From assembly GCF_002834225.1 (NCBI RefSeq), contig NZ_NNSR01000026.1:112428-176427 (forward strand): 64,000 bases of DNA. Reading direction: 5' to 3'. Shown one piece after another: positions 41,851 through 50,028 of this stretch. The translations under genes were made by a program, and so were the position numbers. How positions within the stretch are numbered: the first letter of the stretch is position 1; each line of letters opens with the position of its first letter. The stretch comes from Ruminococcus bromii. GTDB lineage: Bacteria; Bacillota; Clostridia; Oscillospirales; Acutalibacteraceae. Below the pieces are notes generated by a model, which made no database searches, was not told the origin of the DNA, and saw only the letters and a list, made by a program, of their open reading frames with translations.

Positions 41851-44463
41851 TTACTCAGAGTATTTACTCCACTGTCCGTTTGAGTAAATCATATTCACAT
41901 CGGGGATTTTTAAATCACCTGTCTGTTTTGAACCGTCATTGAATATAGCGTAATCTACGCCGTCAGGAAGTTCAAATCTGTATGTATTGTTGCCAATACT
42001 TTCCATAGCCTCACCCGGCCAGCTCATATAATTAGAATCTGTTGAACTCCATACATAAATATTCACTGTTGACCAGTTATCTGTATTATTGAAATAAACA
42101 TAATTCTTTGTCTGAATTGAAGTCGGTTCGGTCGTTGGCTCTGTCACGGTTGTTGCAGGCTGAGTAGGTTCAATATTGCCTGTGTAAGTACCGCAGTATG
42201 AGTCTTCAACAGTAAGTTTAACAACATAAGCCTGAATTGAAGTTGCATCTTTAACCGAAATAACAGAATCTTTGTTTACATCAGCCGCAATGAGAGCATC
42301 ATCACTTAAAGTCGATATGTGAGAAATATATCTTTGTGCTTCTGTTGAATCGCTGATTGTAATTGTTCCGTTTAAATCAACATCACCGATAAGAATCCTG
42401 TTTGAAGGTTCAGTTACCGGCTGAGTCGTGGCAGGCTGAGTCGTAACAGGCTGAGTTGTAGCAGGCTGAGTTGTAGCAGGCTGTGTTGTAACAGGCTGTG
42501 ATGCGGTTGTTGGCTGAACAGTTGTGGTTGGAGCTGTTGTCGGCTGAGTAGGTTTTACAGTCGAATAGTTCTGCCAAGAACCGTTGCTGTAAATTTTATT
42601 ACCGTCCGCAATCCTGAGGTCATCAGTCTGACTGTTGCCATCGTTGAAAATTACATATTCTGCACCATCAGGCACTTCAATATCAAAAATATCATTACCC
42701 TTGTCGGTCATTTTCTTGCCCGGCCATGATGTCATTTCTTTATTGTCATCACTCCAGAAATATGCATTGACCTTTGACCACTTTGTTGATGAGTTATCAT
42801 AAGCAACAACCTTTACGGCATTCGGGTCTATTTTTGTATATGTATATGTTTCCGGATCGGATGTTGTCTTGCCGTCACTTGCCTTTACTGTTACTGTGGT
42901 TACTGTATCGTATGGAAGGTTTGTGCCGATTGTAATCTGCTGACCGTTTGTATAGTTTACAAATTCACCGTTATCTATTGAATACTGAGCATTTTTTGCG
43001 TCCTTGAAATTGAGTGTAAGTGTGAGCTCATCAGTATCGTAGTTTGTTGAACCCGGAGTTACCGACGCTGAAGGTTCTTCGGGTTCTGCTTCATAGACAA
43101 CAGCTATACCTGATGAACCTATTGTACCTGAAATGGTGCTTGATGTAATTGTAAATGTGTTGCCTGAAACAGCGTCTGTGTATGTGCCGGGTTTAGCGTA
43201 ACCGCCGCCGTTTTCTACCGATACTTCGCCGCTTCCGCTGCCTTTTACAATAACAGCACCGCCGTCTTTACGGGTAATTACAGAACAACCGTCTGATACA
43301 GTGTAGTAATCGGCTTTGCCGTCCATTGCATTATGGAACTTATTGATTTGGGCAACCTCTCTGCTGGTGAAATGAGTTGAGCCTTTTTCTCCCATTTTGA
43401 TACTTTCTTTGTTGGTTGAAGAAGGACGGGAAAAATAAAGAGCAGTAACCTTATTACGGCTTGCAGCAACCGCATAGGCACGGTCAATAACATTCTGGCT
43501 CATTTCATTTGAAAAGCCCCAGTCTTTGTTGTTTGACCATGTATCATGGCTTTCACCCCAATAAAGAAGCTTATCGTTTGAAATGCCTTTTTCACTCCAG
43601 TTTCCGCTTGAATTAGGAGCTTTGCCCGAATTAAACGAATCACGGAGTTCTTTGCCGTAATTACTGTCTGTGACAGAAATATAATCGGTATACTCTTTCA
43701 TAATGTCTTCATTGCCTGTCGAACGGTCATCGGGACCACCGAGAATTTCGCCGTAGTTATAAAGACCGTACTGTGTTACCGATTTCCAGAAATCGTCGCC
43801 CTCGCTCGGAACACCAATGTGTTTTGCAGCGTCCCAACGAAGTCCGTCAACGCCTACCGACTTGAGTTCCTGAACATAGTTGCAGACTTTTTGCTGAACA
43901 TATGGATTTTCGGTTGCAATGTCCGGCATACCAATCGAGCCGTGTGTTACCTGCCAACGGTTTTTCCAGTCAATACCTCCGCCGAAGGTATGCCAATACT
44001 CGGATGGCTTTAAATCGTCGTCTATGTTGTTGTGATCGCCTCTCAAATGGTTAGCGACAACATCGACAATAATCTTGATTCCGTACTTTTCTGCCTCATC
44101 ACAAAGCGACTGAAGTTCAGCCTTTGTGCCGACACCATTTGTTCCGATACTGAATGAAATTGGCTGATATAACCAATACCAAGTACCTGTTCCGTTTGGC
44201 TGTGCCGGAGAAGTCTGTATACTTGTAAATCCGGCTTTTGCAATTTTAGGCAATTCAGCCTTAATATCGTTATAAGTCCAGTCAAAACAATGTAAAATTA
44301 CACCGTCCTGAATATTATCTTTGAGTCTGTACTTATTAGCCGATACGGTTGGCGAGCTTTCTGCCGCCTGAACACCGAGTGAACCGGATACAAAGGCAGA
44401 TAGACTTGCCGACAGGATGCTCACGCTCAATATTGCGCTGAGTATTTTTGATTTTGTTTTCAA
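41851..44463 (-). CDS. Secreted dockerin alpha-amylase (GH13 with two CBM26-like modules)
   Basis: About 870 aa. Signal peptide; GH13 barrel (~40-400) with IVDVVANHLRGD, nucleophile GLRWDAAKHI, acid/base NYGEIL and WGESHDTWS; a C-terminal beta domain; an Ig-like module (~465-545); CBM26-like starch binder 1 (AYFWSDDNKEMTSWPGKKM); TQP-rich linker; dockerin (~690-750) with two calcium repeats GDVDLNGTITISD and ADVNKDSVISVKD; linker; CBM26-like module 2. Cleaves alpha-1,4 bonds of starch outside the cell and could bind a cohesin. The dockerin is internal rather than terminal. TTG start at 44463 (AAAGGTG eight bases upstream) is preferred over GTG 44475. Confidence 0.9.
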   Translation of the reverse strand: MKTKSKILSAILSVSILSASLSAFVSGSLGVQAAESSPTVSANKYRLKDNIQDGVILHCFDWTYNDIKAELPKIAKAGFTSIQTSPAQPNGTGTWYWLYQPISFSIGTNGVGTKAELQSLCDEAEKYGIKIIVDVVANHLRGDHNNIDDDLKPSEYWHTFGGGIDWKNRWQVTHGSIGMPDIATENPYVQQKVCNYVQELKSVGVDGLRWDAAKHIGVPSEGDDFWKSVTQYGLYNYGEILGGPDDRSTGNEDIMKEYTDYISVTDSNYGKELRDSFNSGKAPNSSGNWSEKGISNDKLLYWGESHDTWSNNKDWGFSNEMSQNVIDRAYAVAASRNKVTALYFSRPSSTNKESIKMGEKGSTHFTSREVAQINKFHNAMDGKADYYTVSDGCSVITRKDGGAVIVKGSGSGEVSVENGGGYAKPGTYTDAVSGNTFTITSSTISGTIGSSGIAVVYEAEPEEPSASVTPGSTNYDTDELTLTLNFKDAKNAQYSIDNGEFVNYTNGQQITIGTNLPYDTVTTVTVKASDGKTTSDPETYTYTKIDPNAVKVVAYDNSSTKWSKVNAYFWSDDNKEMTSWPGKKMTDKGNDIFDIEVPDGAEYVIFNDGNSQTDDLRIADGNKIYSNGSWQNYSTVKPTQPTTAPTTTVQPTTASQPVTTQPATTQPATTQPVTTQPATTQPVTEPSNRILIGDVDLNGTITISDSTEAQRYISHISTLSDDALIAADVNKDSVISVKDATSIQAYVVKLTVEDSYCGTYTGNIEPTQPATTVTEPTTEPTSIQTKNYVYFNNTDNWSTVNIYVWSSTDSNYMSWPGEAMESIGNNTYRFELPDGVDYAIFNDGSKQTGDLKIPDVNMIYSNGQWSKYSE

Positions 44464-44520
44464 ATTTTTACACACCTTTCAAATTAATTTCAAAACTCTA
44501 CAATGTGTCGAATCAGTCGA

Positions 44521-44559
44521 CTGAAACCAATAAATTAAATCAATTTCAATAGGTTTCAG
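44521..44559. repeat. 39 bp interrupted palindrome upstream of the amylase
   Basis: CTGAAACC (44521-44528) is inverted at 44552-44559 (GGTTTCAG); the AT-rich middle is partly symmetric. It lies about 60 bases before the amylase start and could be an operator or an attenuator hairpin. No promoter hexamers are clear beside it. Confidence 0.45.
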
Positions 44560-44660
44560 ACATAAAGTACGGTAAAGAGCAACACAAATACAGCGCTTTA
44601 AAACAGCAGGTTGCAAAAGCACATAATTTTTATACAAATTACCAAGATTCGACAATAATA

Positions 44661-44687
44661 TTAAAGCACCCATAAAAGGTGCCTTAA
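44661..44687 (-). terminator. Terminator of rnpB
   Basis: TTAAGGCACC / GGTGCTTTAA (one wobble), 7 nt loop, followed by TATTATTG on the minus strand, directly after the RNase P RNA. Confidence 0.8.
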
Positions 44688-44690
44688 TAT

Positions 44691-45035
44691 GCGACTGTGT
44701 CTGTAAGCCGGGTTTTGTCGTGAACAGCCATCTATCTTGGCAGACCGTTACCGAATCTGCTCGATGCCACCTCCTAAGGACACGCCGAGCAAGCGCATAA
44801 TGTCCTACCACGGTGTTGCTTCAAATAGGGTTTACACGGCAGAGCAGTTTCCTGCCCTCCGGTGAGCTCTTACCTCACCTTTCCATCCTTACCATAATAA
44901 TGGCGGTAATTTTCTGTTGCACTATCCCTGGAGTCGCCTCCGGCGGCCGTTAGCCGTTATTATTGCTCTGTGAAGCCCGGACTTTCCTCGCACAGTACCT
45001 TTCGGCAGCTGCTCGCAGCTGTTCAACACACTCGC
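44691..45035 (-). ncRNA. rnpB: RNase P RNA (class A-like)
   Basis: About 345 nt on the minus strand with the universal parts of bacterial RNase P RNA: GAGGAAAGTCCGGGC near the 5' end, ACAGAAA, GGTAAGAGCTCACC, GTAAACCC, and the 3' AGATGGCTG..GACAAAACCCGGCTTA. The ends pair as P1 (GCGAGTGTGT with ACACAGTCGC). This ribozyme removes 5' leaders from tRNA precursors. Promoter and terminator are both visible. Boundaries are set from P1, good to a few bases. Confidence 0.93.
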
Positions 45036-45041
45036 ACATTT

Positions 45042-45070
45042 ATTTTATACCTTTTTTGTGCAAAAGTCAA
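45042..45070 (-). promoter_or_regulatory. rnpB promoter
   Basis: Minus strand TTGACT (45065-45070), 17 bp, TAAAAT (45042-45047), 6-7 bp upstream of the RNA 5' end. Confidence 0.78.
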
Positions 45071-45090
45071 ATGAAATTTGTGATTTTTAC

Positions 45091-45119
45091 TTGATATAAC
45101 AGCTTTTTAGGGGTATAAT
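45091..45119 (+). promoter_or_regulatory. Malic enzyme promoter
   Basis: TTGATA (45091-45096), 17 bp, TATAAT (45114-45119), divergent from the rnpB promoter. Confidence 0.78.
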
Positions 45120-45150
45120 GAAAGGGAATTTATTATAAGGAGTTACCGAT

Positions 45151-46323
45151 ATGGATATCAGAAAAGAATCACTCAAAAAACACTATGAGTGGAACGGTAA
45201 GATTGAAGTTGTTTCAAGAGTTCCGATTAACTCGGCTGAAGACCTCTCTCTTGCCTATACTCCCGGTGTTGCAGAACCGTGTCTTGAAATTCAGAAGGAC
45301 TATGACAAGTCTTTTGAACTCACAAGAAGAAACAACCTTGTTGCCGTTGTGACCGACGGTACAGCTGTTCTCGGTCTTGGTGACATAGGTCCTGAGGCAG
45401 GTATGCCTGTTATGGAGGGCAAATGTGCGCTTTTTAAGGAATTCGGCGATGTTGACGCATTCCCTATTTGCGTAAGGAGCAAGGATGTTGACGAAATTGT
45501 AAACGCAATTTACCTTATCAGCGGTTCATTCGGCGGAATCAATCTTGAGGATATTGCCGCTCCGAGATGCTTTGAAATTGAAAGAAAGCTCAAAGAGAAG
45601 TGTGATATTCCGATTTTCCACGACGACCAGCACGGTACAGCCGTTATTGTTGCAGCAGGTCTTATCAACTCACTCAAGCTTGTTCACAAGAAACTTGACG
45701 AAATCAAGGTTGTTATGAACGGTGCAGGTGCGGCAGGTATTGCAATTGCAAAGCACCTTCTTAATATGGGTGTAAAGGACATTACGCTTTGCGACAGTAA
45801 GGGCATTATCTGCAAGGGTGATCCGAGACTTAACGCTGTTAAACAGGAAATGGCTGAAATTACTAACCTTTCTCACCTTGAGGGTTCGCTTTCAGATGCA
45901 ATGAAAGGTGCTGATGTATTCCTCGGAATTTCTGCCGCAGGTTGCGTAAGCGAAGAAATGGTTAAGTCAATGGCTAAAGATCCTATTCTTTTTGCTATGG
46001 CTAACCCGACTCCTGAGATTATGCCTGACATTGCCAAGAAGGCAGGTGCGGCTGTTGTAGGTACAGGCAGAAGTGACTTTCCTAACCAGATTAATAATGT
46101 ACTTGCTTTTCCGGGTATTTTCAGAGGTGCTCTCGACTGCCGTGCAAGCGATATTAACGAAGAAATGAAGGTTGCCGCATCTTTTGCAATTGCTTCACTC
46201 GTGAGCGATGAAGAGCTTAATGCAGATTATATTCTTCCAGAGGCATTTGACAAGAGAATCGGCAAAACTGTTGCTGAGGCTGTTAAGAAGGCTGCAATTG
46301 AATCAGGCGTTGCAAGAATCTGA
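45151..46323 (+). CDS. NAD(P)-dependent malic enzyme (short form)
   Basis: A 390 aa enzyme that decarboxylates malate to pyruvate. SLAYTPGVAEPCLEI, VTDGTAVLGLGDIGPEAGMPVMEGK, metal/substrate FHDDQHGTAVIV and Rossmann VMNGAGAAGIAIAKHL are all present. Clear ATAAGGAGTTACC ribosome site before the ATG. It lacks the phosphotransacetylase-like domain of MaeB. It is followed by a transporter operon 48 bases later without a terminator, so possibly co-transcribed. Confidence 0.92.
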   Translation: MDIRKESLKKHYEWNGKIEVVSRVPINSAEDLSLAYTPGVAEPCLEIQKDYDKSFELTRRNNLVAVVTDGTAVLGLGDIGPEAGMPVMEGKCALFKEFGDVDAFPICVRSKDVDEIVNAIYLISGSFGGINLEDIAAPRCFEIERKLKEKCDIPIFHDDQHGTAVIVAAGLINSLKLVHKKLDEIKVVMNGAGAAGIAIAKHLLNMGVKDITLCDSKGIICKGDPRLNAVKQEMAEITNLSHLEGSLSDAMKGADVFLGISAAGCVSEEMVKSMAKDPILFAMANPTPEIMPDIAKKAGAAVVGTGRSDFPNQINNVLAFPGIFRGALDCRASDINEEMKVAASFAIASLVSDEELNADYILPEAFDKRIGKTVAEAVKKAAIESGVARI

Positions 46324-46371
46324 TAAAGATTTGCAAATAAATATTTTAAGAGAAAGAAAAAGAGGAAAACA

Positions 46372-47898
46372 ATGAAAAAGACAGTTACTTTATTGGTACT
46401 GATTTCAATGCTGTTCTCCACTGTTTTTCTGTTCACCGGATGCGGTGATTCATCGGTTAAGGAAATTAAGACTGCCGATGATATCAAGGGAGCATCCGTA
46501 GGTGTTCAGACAGGTACAACAGGCGATACTTTTGTATCTGACTATGAGGCTGACGGCACCAAGGTTATGCGTTACAGCAAGGGTGCCGACGCTATCGTAG
46601 CTCTTACACAGAATAAAATCGACTGTGTTGTAATTGACAGTGAACCGGCAAAGGAATTTGTAAAAGCAAATGCAGGACTAAAAATTCTTGATGAACCTTT
46701 TGCAGAAGAGCAGTATGCAATCTGCATTTCAAAGGAAAATCATGAACTCACCGAAAAAATCGACAAAGCTCTTGCAGAGCTTAAAGACGAGGGCGTTCTG
46801 GACAAAATCAAAAGCTACTACATAGAGGGCAACACCGATACCGTACCCTACGAATCACCTAAGGATATCAAGTATGACGGTGAACTTCATATGGCTACGA
46901 ACGCTGCTTTTCCACCGTATGAATATGTTGAAGGCGGTGAAATTGTCGGTCTTGATCCGATGATGGCTACAGCAATCTGTGACAAGCTCGGTAAAAAACT
47001 TGTTATTGATGATATGGAATTTGATTCTGTTATCACTGCTGTTCAGACAGGCAAAGACGATTTCGGTATGGCAGGTATGACCGACACACCGGAGAGAAGA
47101 AAAAATATCGACTTTTCAACTTCATATGCAAACACAACTCAGGTTATTATCGTAAACGACAGTGCGTCGGGCAGTTTGTTCGGCAATCTCGGCGAAAGCT
47201 TTAAAAACACATTCATCACAGATAACAGATGGCAGCAGCTTTTAAGCGGTTTGCTTGTAACCCTTGAAATCACATTGTTTGCAGGTATTATCGGTGTTAT
47301 TATCGGTTTTGTCATTGCTCTTGTAAGAGCTACTCACGATATTCAGCTTGGAAAGAGAAAATGCAGGAGCTTCGGTGATTGCGTTCTGAAATTCTTTAAT
47401 GTGATTTGCAACATCTACATTACTGTTATCAGAGGCACACCTGTTGTAGTTCAGTTGATGATTATGTATTACATTATTCTTGCATCTGTAAGAAACGGTA
47501 TCTTTGCCGCAATCATTGCATTTGGCATGAACTCTGCCGCTTATGTTGCAGAAATTGTTCGTTCGGGCATTATGGCTGTTGACATCGGACAGACTGAGGC
47601 AAGCCGTTCACTCGGTTTTAACAACAGACAGACAATGACAATGGTCGTTCTTCCGCAGGCAATTAAAAATGTTCTTCCTGCACTCGGCAATGAAATTATT
47701 ACGCTTCTCAAAGAAACTTCGGTTGCAGGTTATGTTGCACTTGCAGATATCACATATATTGGTAATATGATTCGTTCAAGAACTTACGAGGCATTCTTCC
47801 CGCTTATTACGGTTGCATTGATTTACCTTGTAATTGTACTTGTGCTTTCGTACATCCTCAGAAGATTTGAAAGGAGATTGAAAAAGAGTGAAAGATAA
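46372..47898 (+). CDS. Amino-acid ABC transporter: lobe-swapped binding domain fused to permease
   Basis: A 508 aa lipoprotein permease: lipobox FTGC (Cys24), binding domain, then a His/Glu-type permease (~280-500) with [28 protein letters not shown] and the EAA loop [14 protein letters not shown]. In normal family-3 binding proteins the YPPFEY..GxD lobe comes first; here residues ~30-145 hold the usual second half ([35 protein letters not shown]) and ~165-265 the usual first half ([33 protein letters not shown]). The lobe order is permuted. Substrate: likely a polar amino acid. Confidence 0.85.
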   Translation: MKKTVTLLVLISMLFSTVFLFTGCGDSSVKEIKTADDIKGASVGVQTGTTGDTFVSDYEADGTKVMRYSKGADAIVALTQNKIDCVVIDSEPAKEFVKANAGLKILDEPFAEEQYAICISKENHELTEKIDKALAELKDEGVLDKIKSYYIEGNTDTVPYESPKDIKYDGELHMATNAAFPPYEYVEGGEIVGLDPMMATAICDKLGKKLVIDDMEFDSVITAVQTGKDDFGMAGMTDTPERRKNIDFSTSYANTTQVIIVNDSASGSLFGNLGESFKNTFITDNRWQQLLSGLLVTLEITLFAGIIGVIIGFVIALVRATHDIQLGKRKCRSFGDCVLKFFNVICNIYITVIRGTPVVVQLMIMYYIILASVRNGIFAAIIAFGMNSAAYVAEIVRSGIMAVDIGQTEASRSLGFNNRQTMTMVVLPQAIKNVLPALGNEIITLLKETSVAGYVALADITYIGNMIRSRTYEAFFPLITVALIYLVIVLVLSYILRRFERRLKKSER

Positions 47899-48628
47899 CG
47901 CATTAATCTCCGTAAGAGGACTTGAAAAATCATTCAGTAAGGATATTCAGGTTCTTAAAGGTATTGATATTGACATTTTTAAAGGCGATGTAGTTGTTGT
48001 TCTCGGTCCGTCAGGCTCGGGTAAATCAACTTTTCTCCGTTGCCTTAACAGACTTGAAGAACCGACAGGCGGTCACATTTTCTTTGAGGGTACCGATATT
48101 ACGGATCCAAAGGTTAATATAAATGTTCACCGTCAAAAAATGGGAATGGTGTTTCAGCAGTTTAACCTTTTCCCCCACAAGACTGTTATTGACAACCTTA
48201 CAATGGCTCCCGTCAAGCTTCTTGGCAAGAGCAAAGATGAGGCTAAAAAAGACGCTATGGATCTTTTGAACAGAGTAGGACTTGCCGAAAAGGCAAACGC
48301 ATATCCGAACCAGCTTTCAGGCGGTCAGAAACAGCGTATAGCAATTGTAAGAGCACTTGCAATGAATCCCGATGTTCTCCTCTTTGACGAGCCGACATCT
48401 GCGCTTGACCCCGAAATGGTCGGCGAAGTTCTTGATGTTATGAAAGAGCTTGCCAAGGCAGGTATGACAATGGTTGTTGTTACTCACGAAATCGGCTTTG
48501 CAAAGGAAGTTGCAACCGATGTTGTATTTATTGACGACGGTGTTATCAAAGAAAAGAACAATCCGCAGGAGTTCTTCAATAATCCGCAGGACGACCGTTT
48601 AAAGGAATTTTTATCAAAGGTTCTTTAA
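47888..48628 (+). CDS. Amino-acid ABC transporter ATP-binding protein (GlnQ-like)
   Basis: A 246 aa ATPase with Walker [10 protein letters not shown] (~43), Q loop, signature LSGGQKQR and Walker [12 protein letters not shown], matching the polar amino-acid uptake class. It is the energy module for the fused binding protein-permease just upstream, with which its GTG start overlaps by 11 bases (AAGGAG before it). Followed by a strong terminator, so the operon is complete: one fused subunit and one ATPase, presumably two copies of each. Confidence 0.92.
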   Translation: MKDNALISVRGLEKSFSKDIQVLKGIDIDIFKGDVVVVLGPSGSGKSTFLRCLNRLEEPTGGHIFFEGTDITDPKVNINVHRQKMGMVFQQFNLFPHKTVIDNLTMAPVKLLGKSKDEAKKDAMDLLNRVGLAEKANAYPNQLSGGQKQRIAIVRALAMNPDVLLFDEPTSALDPEMVGEVLDVMKELAKAGMTMVVVTHEIGFAKEVATDVVFIDDGVIKEKNNPQEFFNNPQDDRLKEFLSKVL

Positions 48629-48643
48629 TTTTAAACAAAAATC

Positions 48644-48679
48644 AGAGGATTTCAGTTTTCGCTGAAATCCTCTTTTTTT
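48644..48679 (+). terminator. Terminator of the ABC transporter operon
   Basis: A perfect 12 bp stem AGAGGATTTCAG / CTGAAATCCTCT, 6 nt loop, T7 run. Confidence 0.92.
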
Positions 48680-48681
48680 AA

Positions 48682-50028
48682 TTACTTATTTATTTGATTA
48701 CCGTAAATATATTCTTTGGCTTTTGATATGAGAATTGATTTTTTGTTTGGAACATTTGCATCTACTACAAGCATTAGCAGATAATCGAGAATATTTCCGA
48801 CATCTCTTCCCTCTTTTACGCCAAGGTTTAACACATCTTTACCGTTGATATCAAGCTGACTCAGCTTAAAACATTCGTTATCTTTGATTATTTCATTAAG
48901 ATGTGTTTTAGCCGTTTCAAGATATCCGAGCTTTTCTTCTCGCTGATATTCAGACTGGGCAGATATATCGGCGTATTCGACCTCTAACAACTGCTTTGTA
49001 AGTTCTGTACCGAGTACATTCATAACCTTTTTCATAAGCTTTTTACTGCCGTTAAAGCGGACATCATGATATTCAATTAGCAGAAGAGTTTTGTTAATAA
49101 AATCAGACGGTAATCTTAGTCTGTGCAGAATTTTGTCTGCAATTTTTTTACTTTCAAGCTGATGTCCCTGAAAATGCGATTGACCGCTGTTGTCGGTGGT
49201 TTTAACAGGAGGCTTGCCGATGTCATGCAGAAGCATTGTCATACGAAGTATGGGATTCGGCTCAATTGTACCGAGTGCAGTCAGGGTATGTTGCCACAAA
49301 TCATACGAATGATGTATGTTGTTCTGATCGAAATTGAACATAGCGGTAATTTCAGGAATAATAACAGCAATAGTTTTTCGGTAAGCGTCAAGAATTTTTA
49401 CGGCATCCTTACCGCAGATGAGCTTTAGAAATTCCGAAGTCACACGCTCTGTTGCAATGTTTTTTAGCAAGTCTGCATTTTTAAATATAGACTTTGATGT
49501 GTTCTCTTCAATTGAAAATCCGTAAACAGAGGCAAAGCGTAATGCCCGCAAGATTCGCAGAGCATCCTCATTAAAGCGTGTATCGGGATTTCCGACACAA
49601 CGGATAATTTTATCTTTAAGGTCATTTTTACCGCCGTATGGATCGACAAGACCGTATTCAGCGTTATATGCCATTGCATTTACCGTAAAGTCACGGCGTC
49701 GTAAATCTTCGTTTATGTTTCGTGTAAAGCTTACGCTGTCCGGATGACGGTTATCGGAATAATCACCGTCAATACGGTAGGTTGTGATTTCATAGACTTC
49801 ACCGCCGCATACAACGGAAATTGTGCCGTGTTTGATACCTGTGTCAAAAGTATGATAAGCCTCAAAGCATTTTTTTGTCTGCTCGGGCAAAGCATTTGTG
49901 CAAATATCTGTATCATGCGGAGTCAAACCGAGAAGATAATCACGAACACAACCGCCTACTATAAAAGCCTCATAGCCTTGATTATTCAGTTGTCTGATTA
50001 ATTTTTCAGCGTTTTTGTTTATTTGCAT
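48682..50028 (-). CDS. cca: CCA tRNA nucleotidyltransferase
   Basis: A 448 aa class II enzyme: nucleotidyltransferase head FIVGGCVRDYLLGLTPHDTDI (~23), then RRRDFTVNAMAYN and EDALRILRALRFA, plus a C-terminal HD domain with LLHDIGKPPV. It adds or repairs CCA on tRNA 3' ends (although the tRNA-Ser here already encodes CCA). The ATG lies inside the last 23 bases of the P-type ATPase gene, so translation is likely coupled. Confidence 0.93.
   Translation of the reverse strand: MQINKNAEKLIRQLNNQGYEAFIVGGCVRDYLLGLTPHDTDICTNALPEQTKKCFEAYHTFDTGIKHGTISVVCGGEVYEITTYRIDGDYSDNRHPDSVSFTRNINEDLRRRDFTVNAMAYNAEYGLVDPYGGKNDLKDKIIRCVGNPDTRFNEDALRILRALRFASVYGFSIEENTSKSIFKNADLLKNIATERVTSEFLKLICGKDAVKILDAYRKTIAVIIPEITAMFNFDQNNIHHSYDLWQHTLTALGTIEPNPILRMTMLLHDIGKPPVKTTDNSGQSHFQGHQLESKKIADKILHRLRLPSDFINKTLLLIEYHDVRFNGSKKLMKKVMNVLGTELTKQLLEVEYADISAQSEYQREEKLGYLETAKTHLNEIIKDNECFKLSQLDINGKDVLNLGVKEGRDVGNILDYLLMLVVDANVPNKKSILISKAKEYIYGNQINK

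Noticed and set aside
44479..44811. 110 aa open frame across the amylase upstream region
   Set aside because: It lies over the RNase P RNA and its terminator, has no ribosome site, and its composition is not protein-like.
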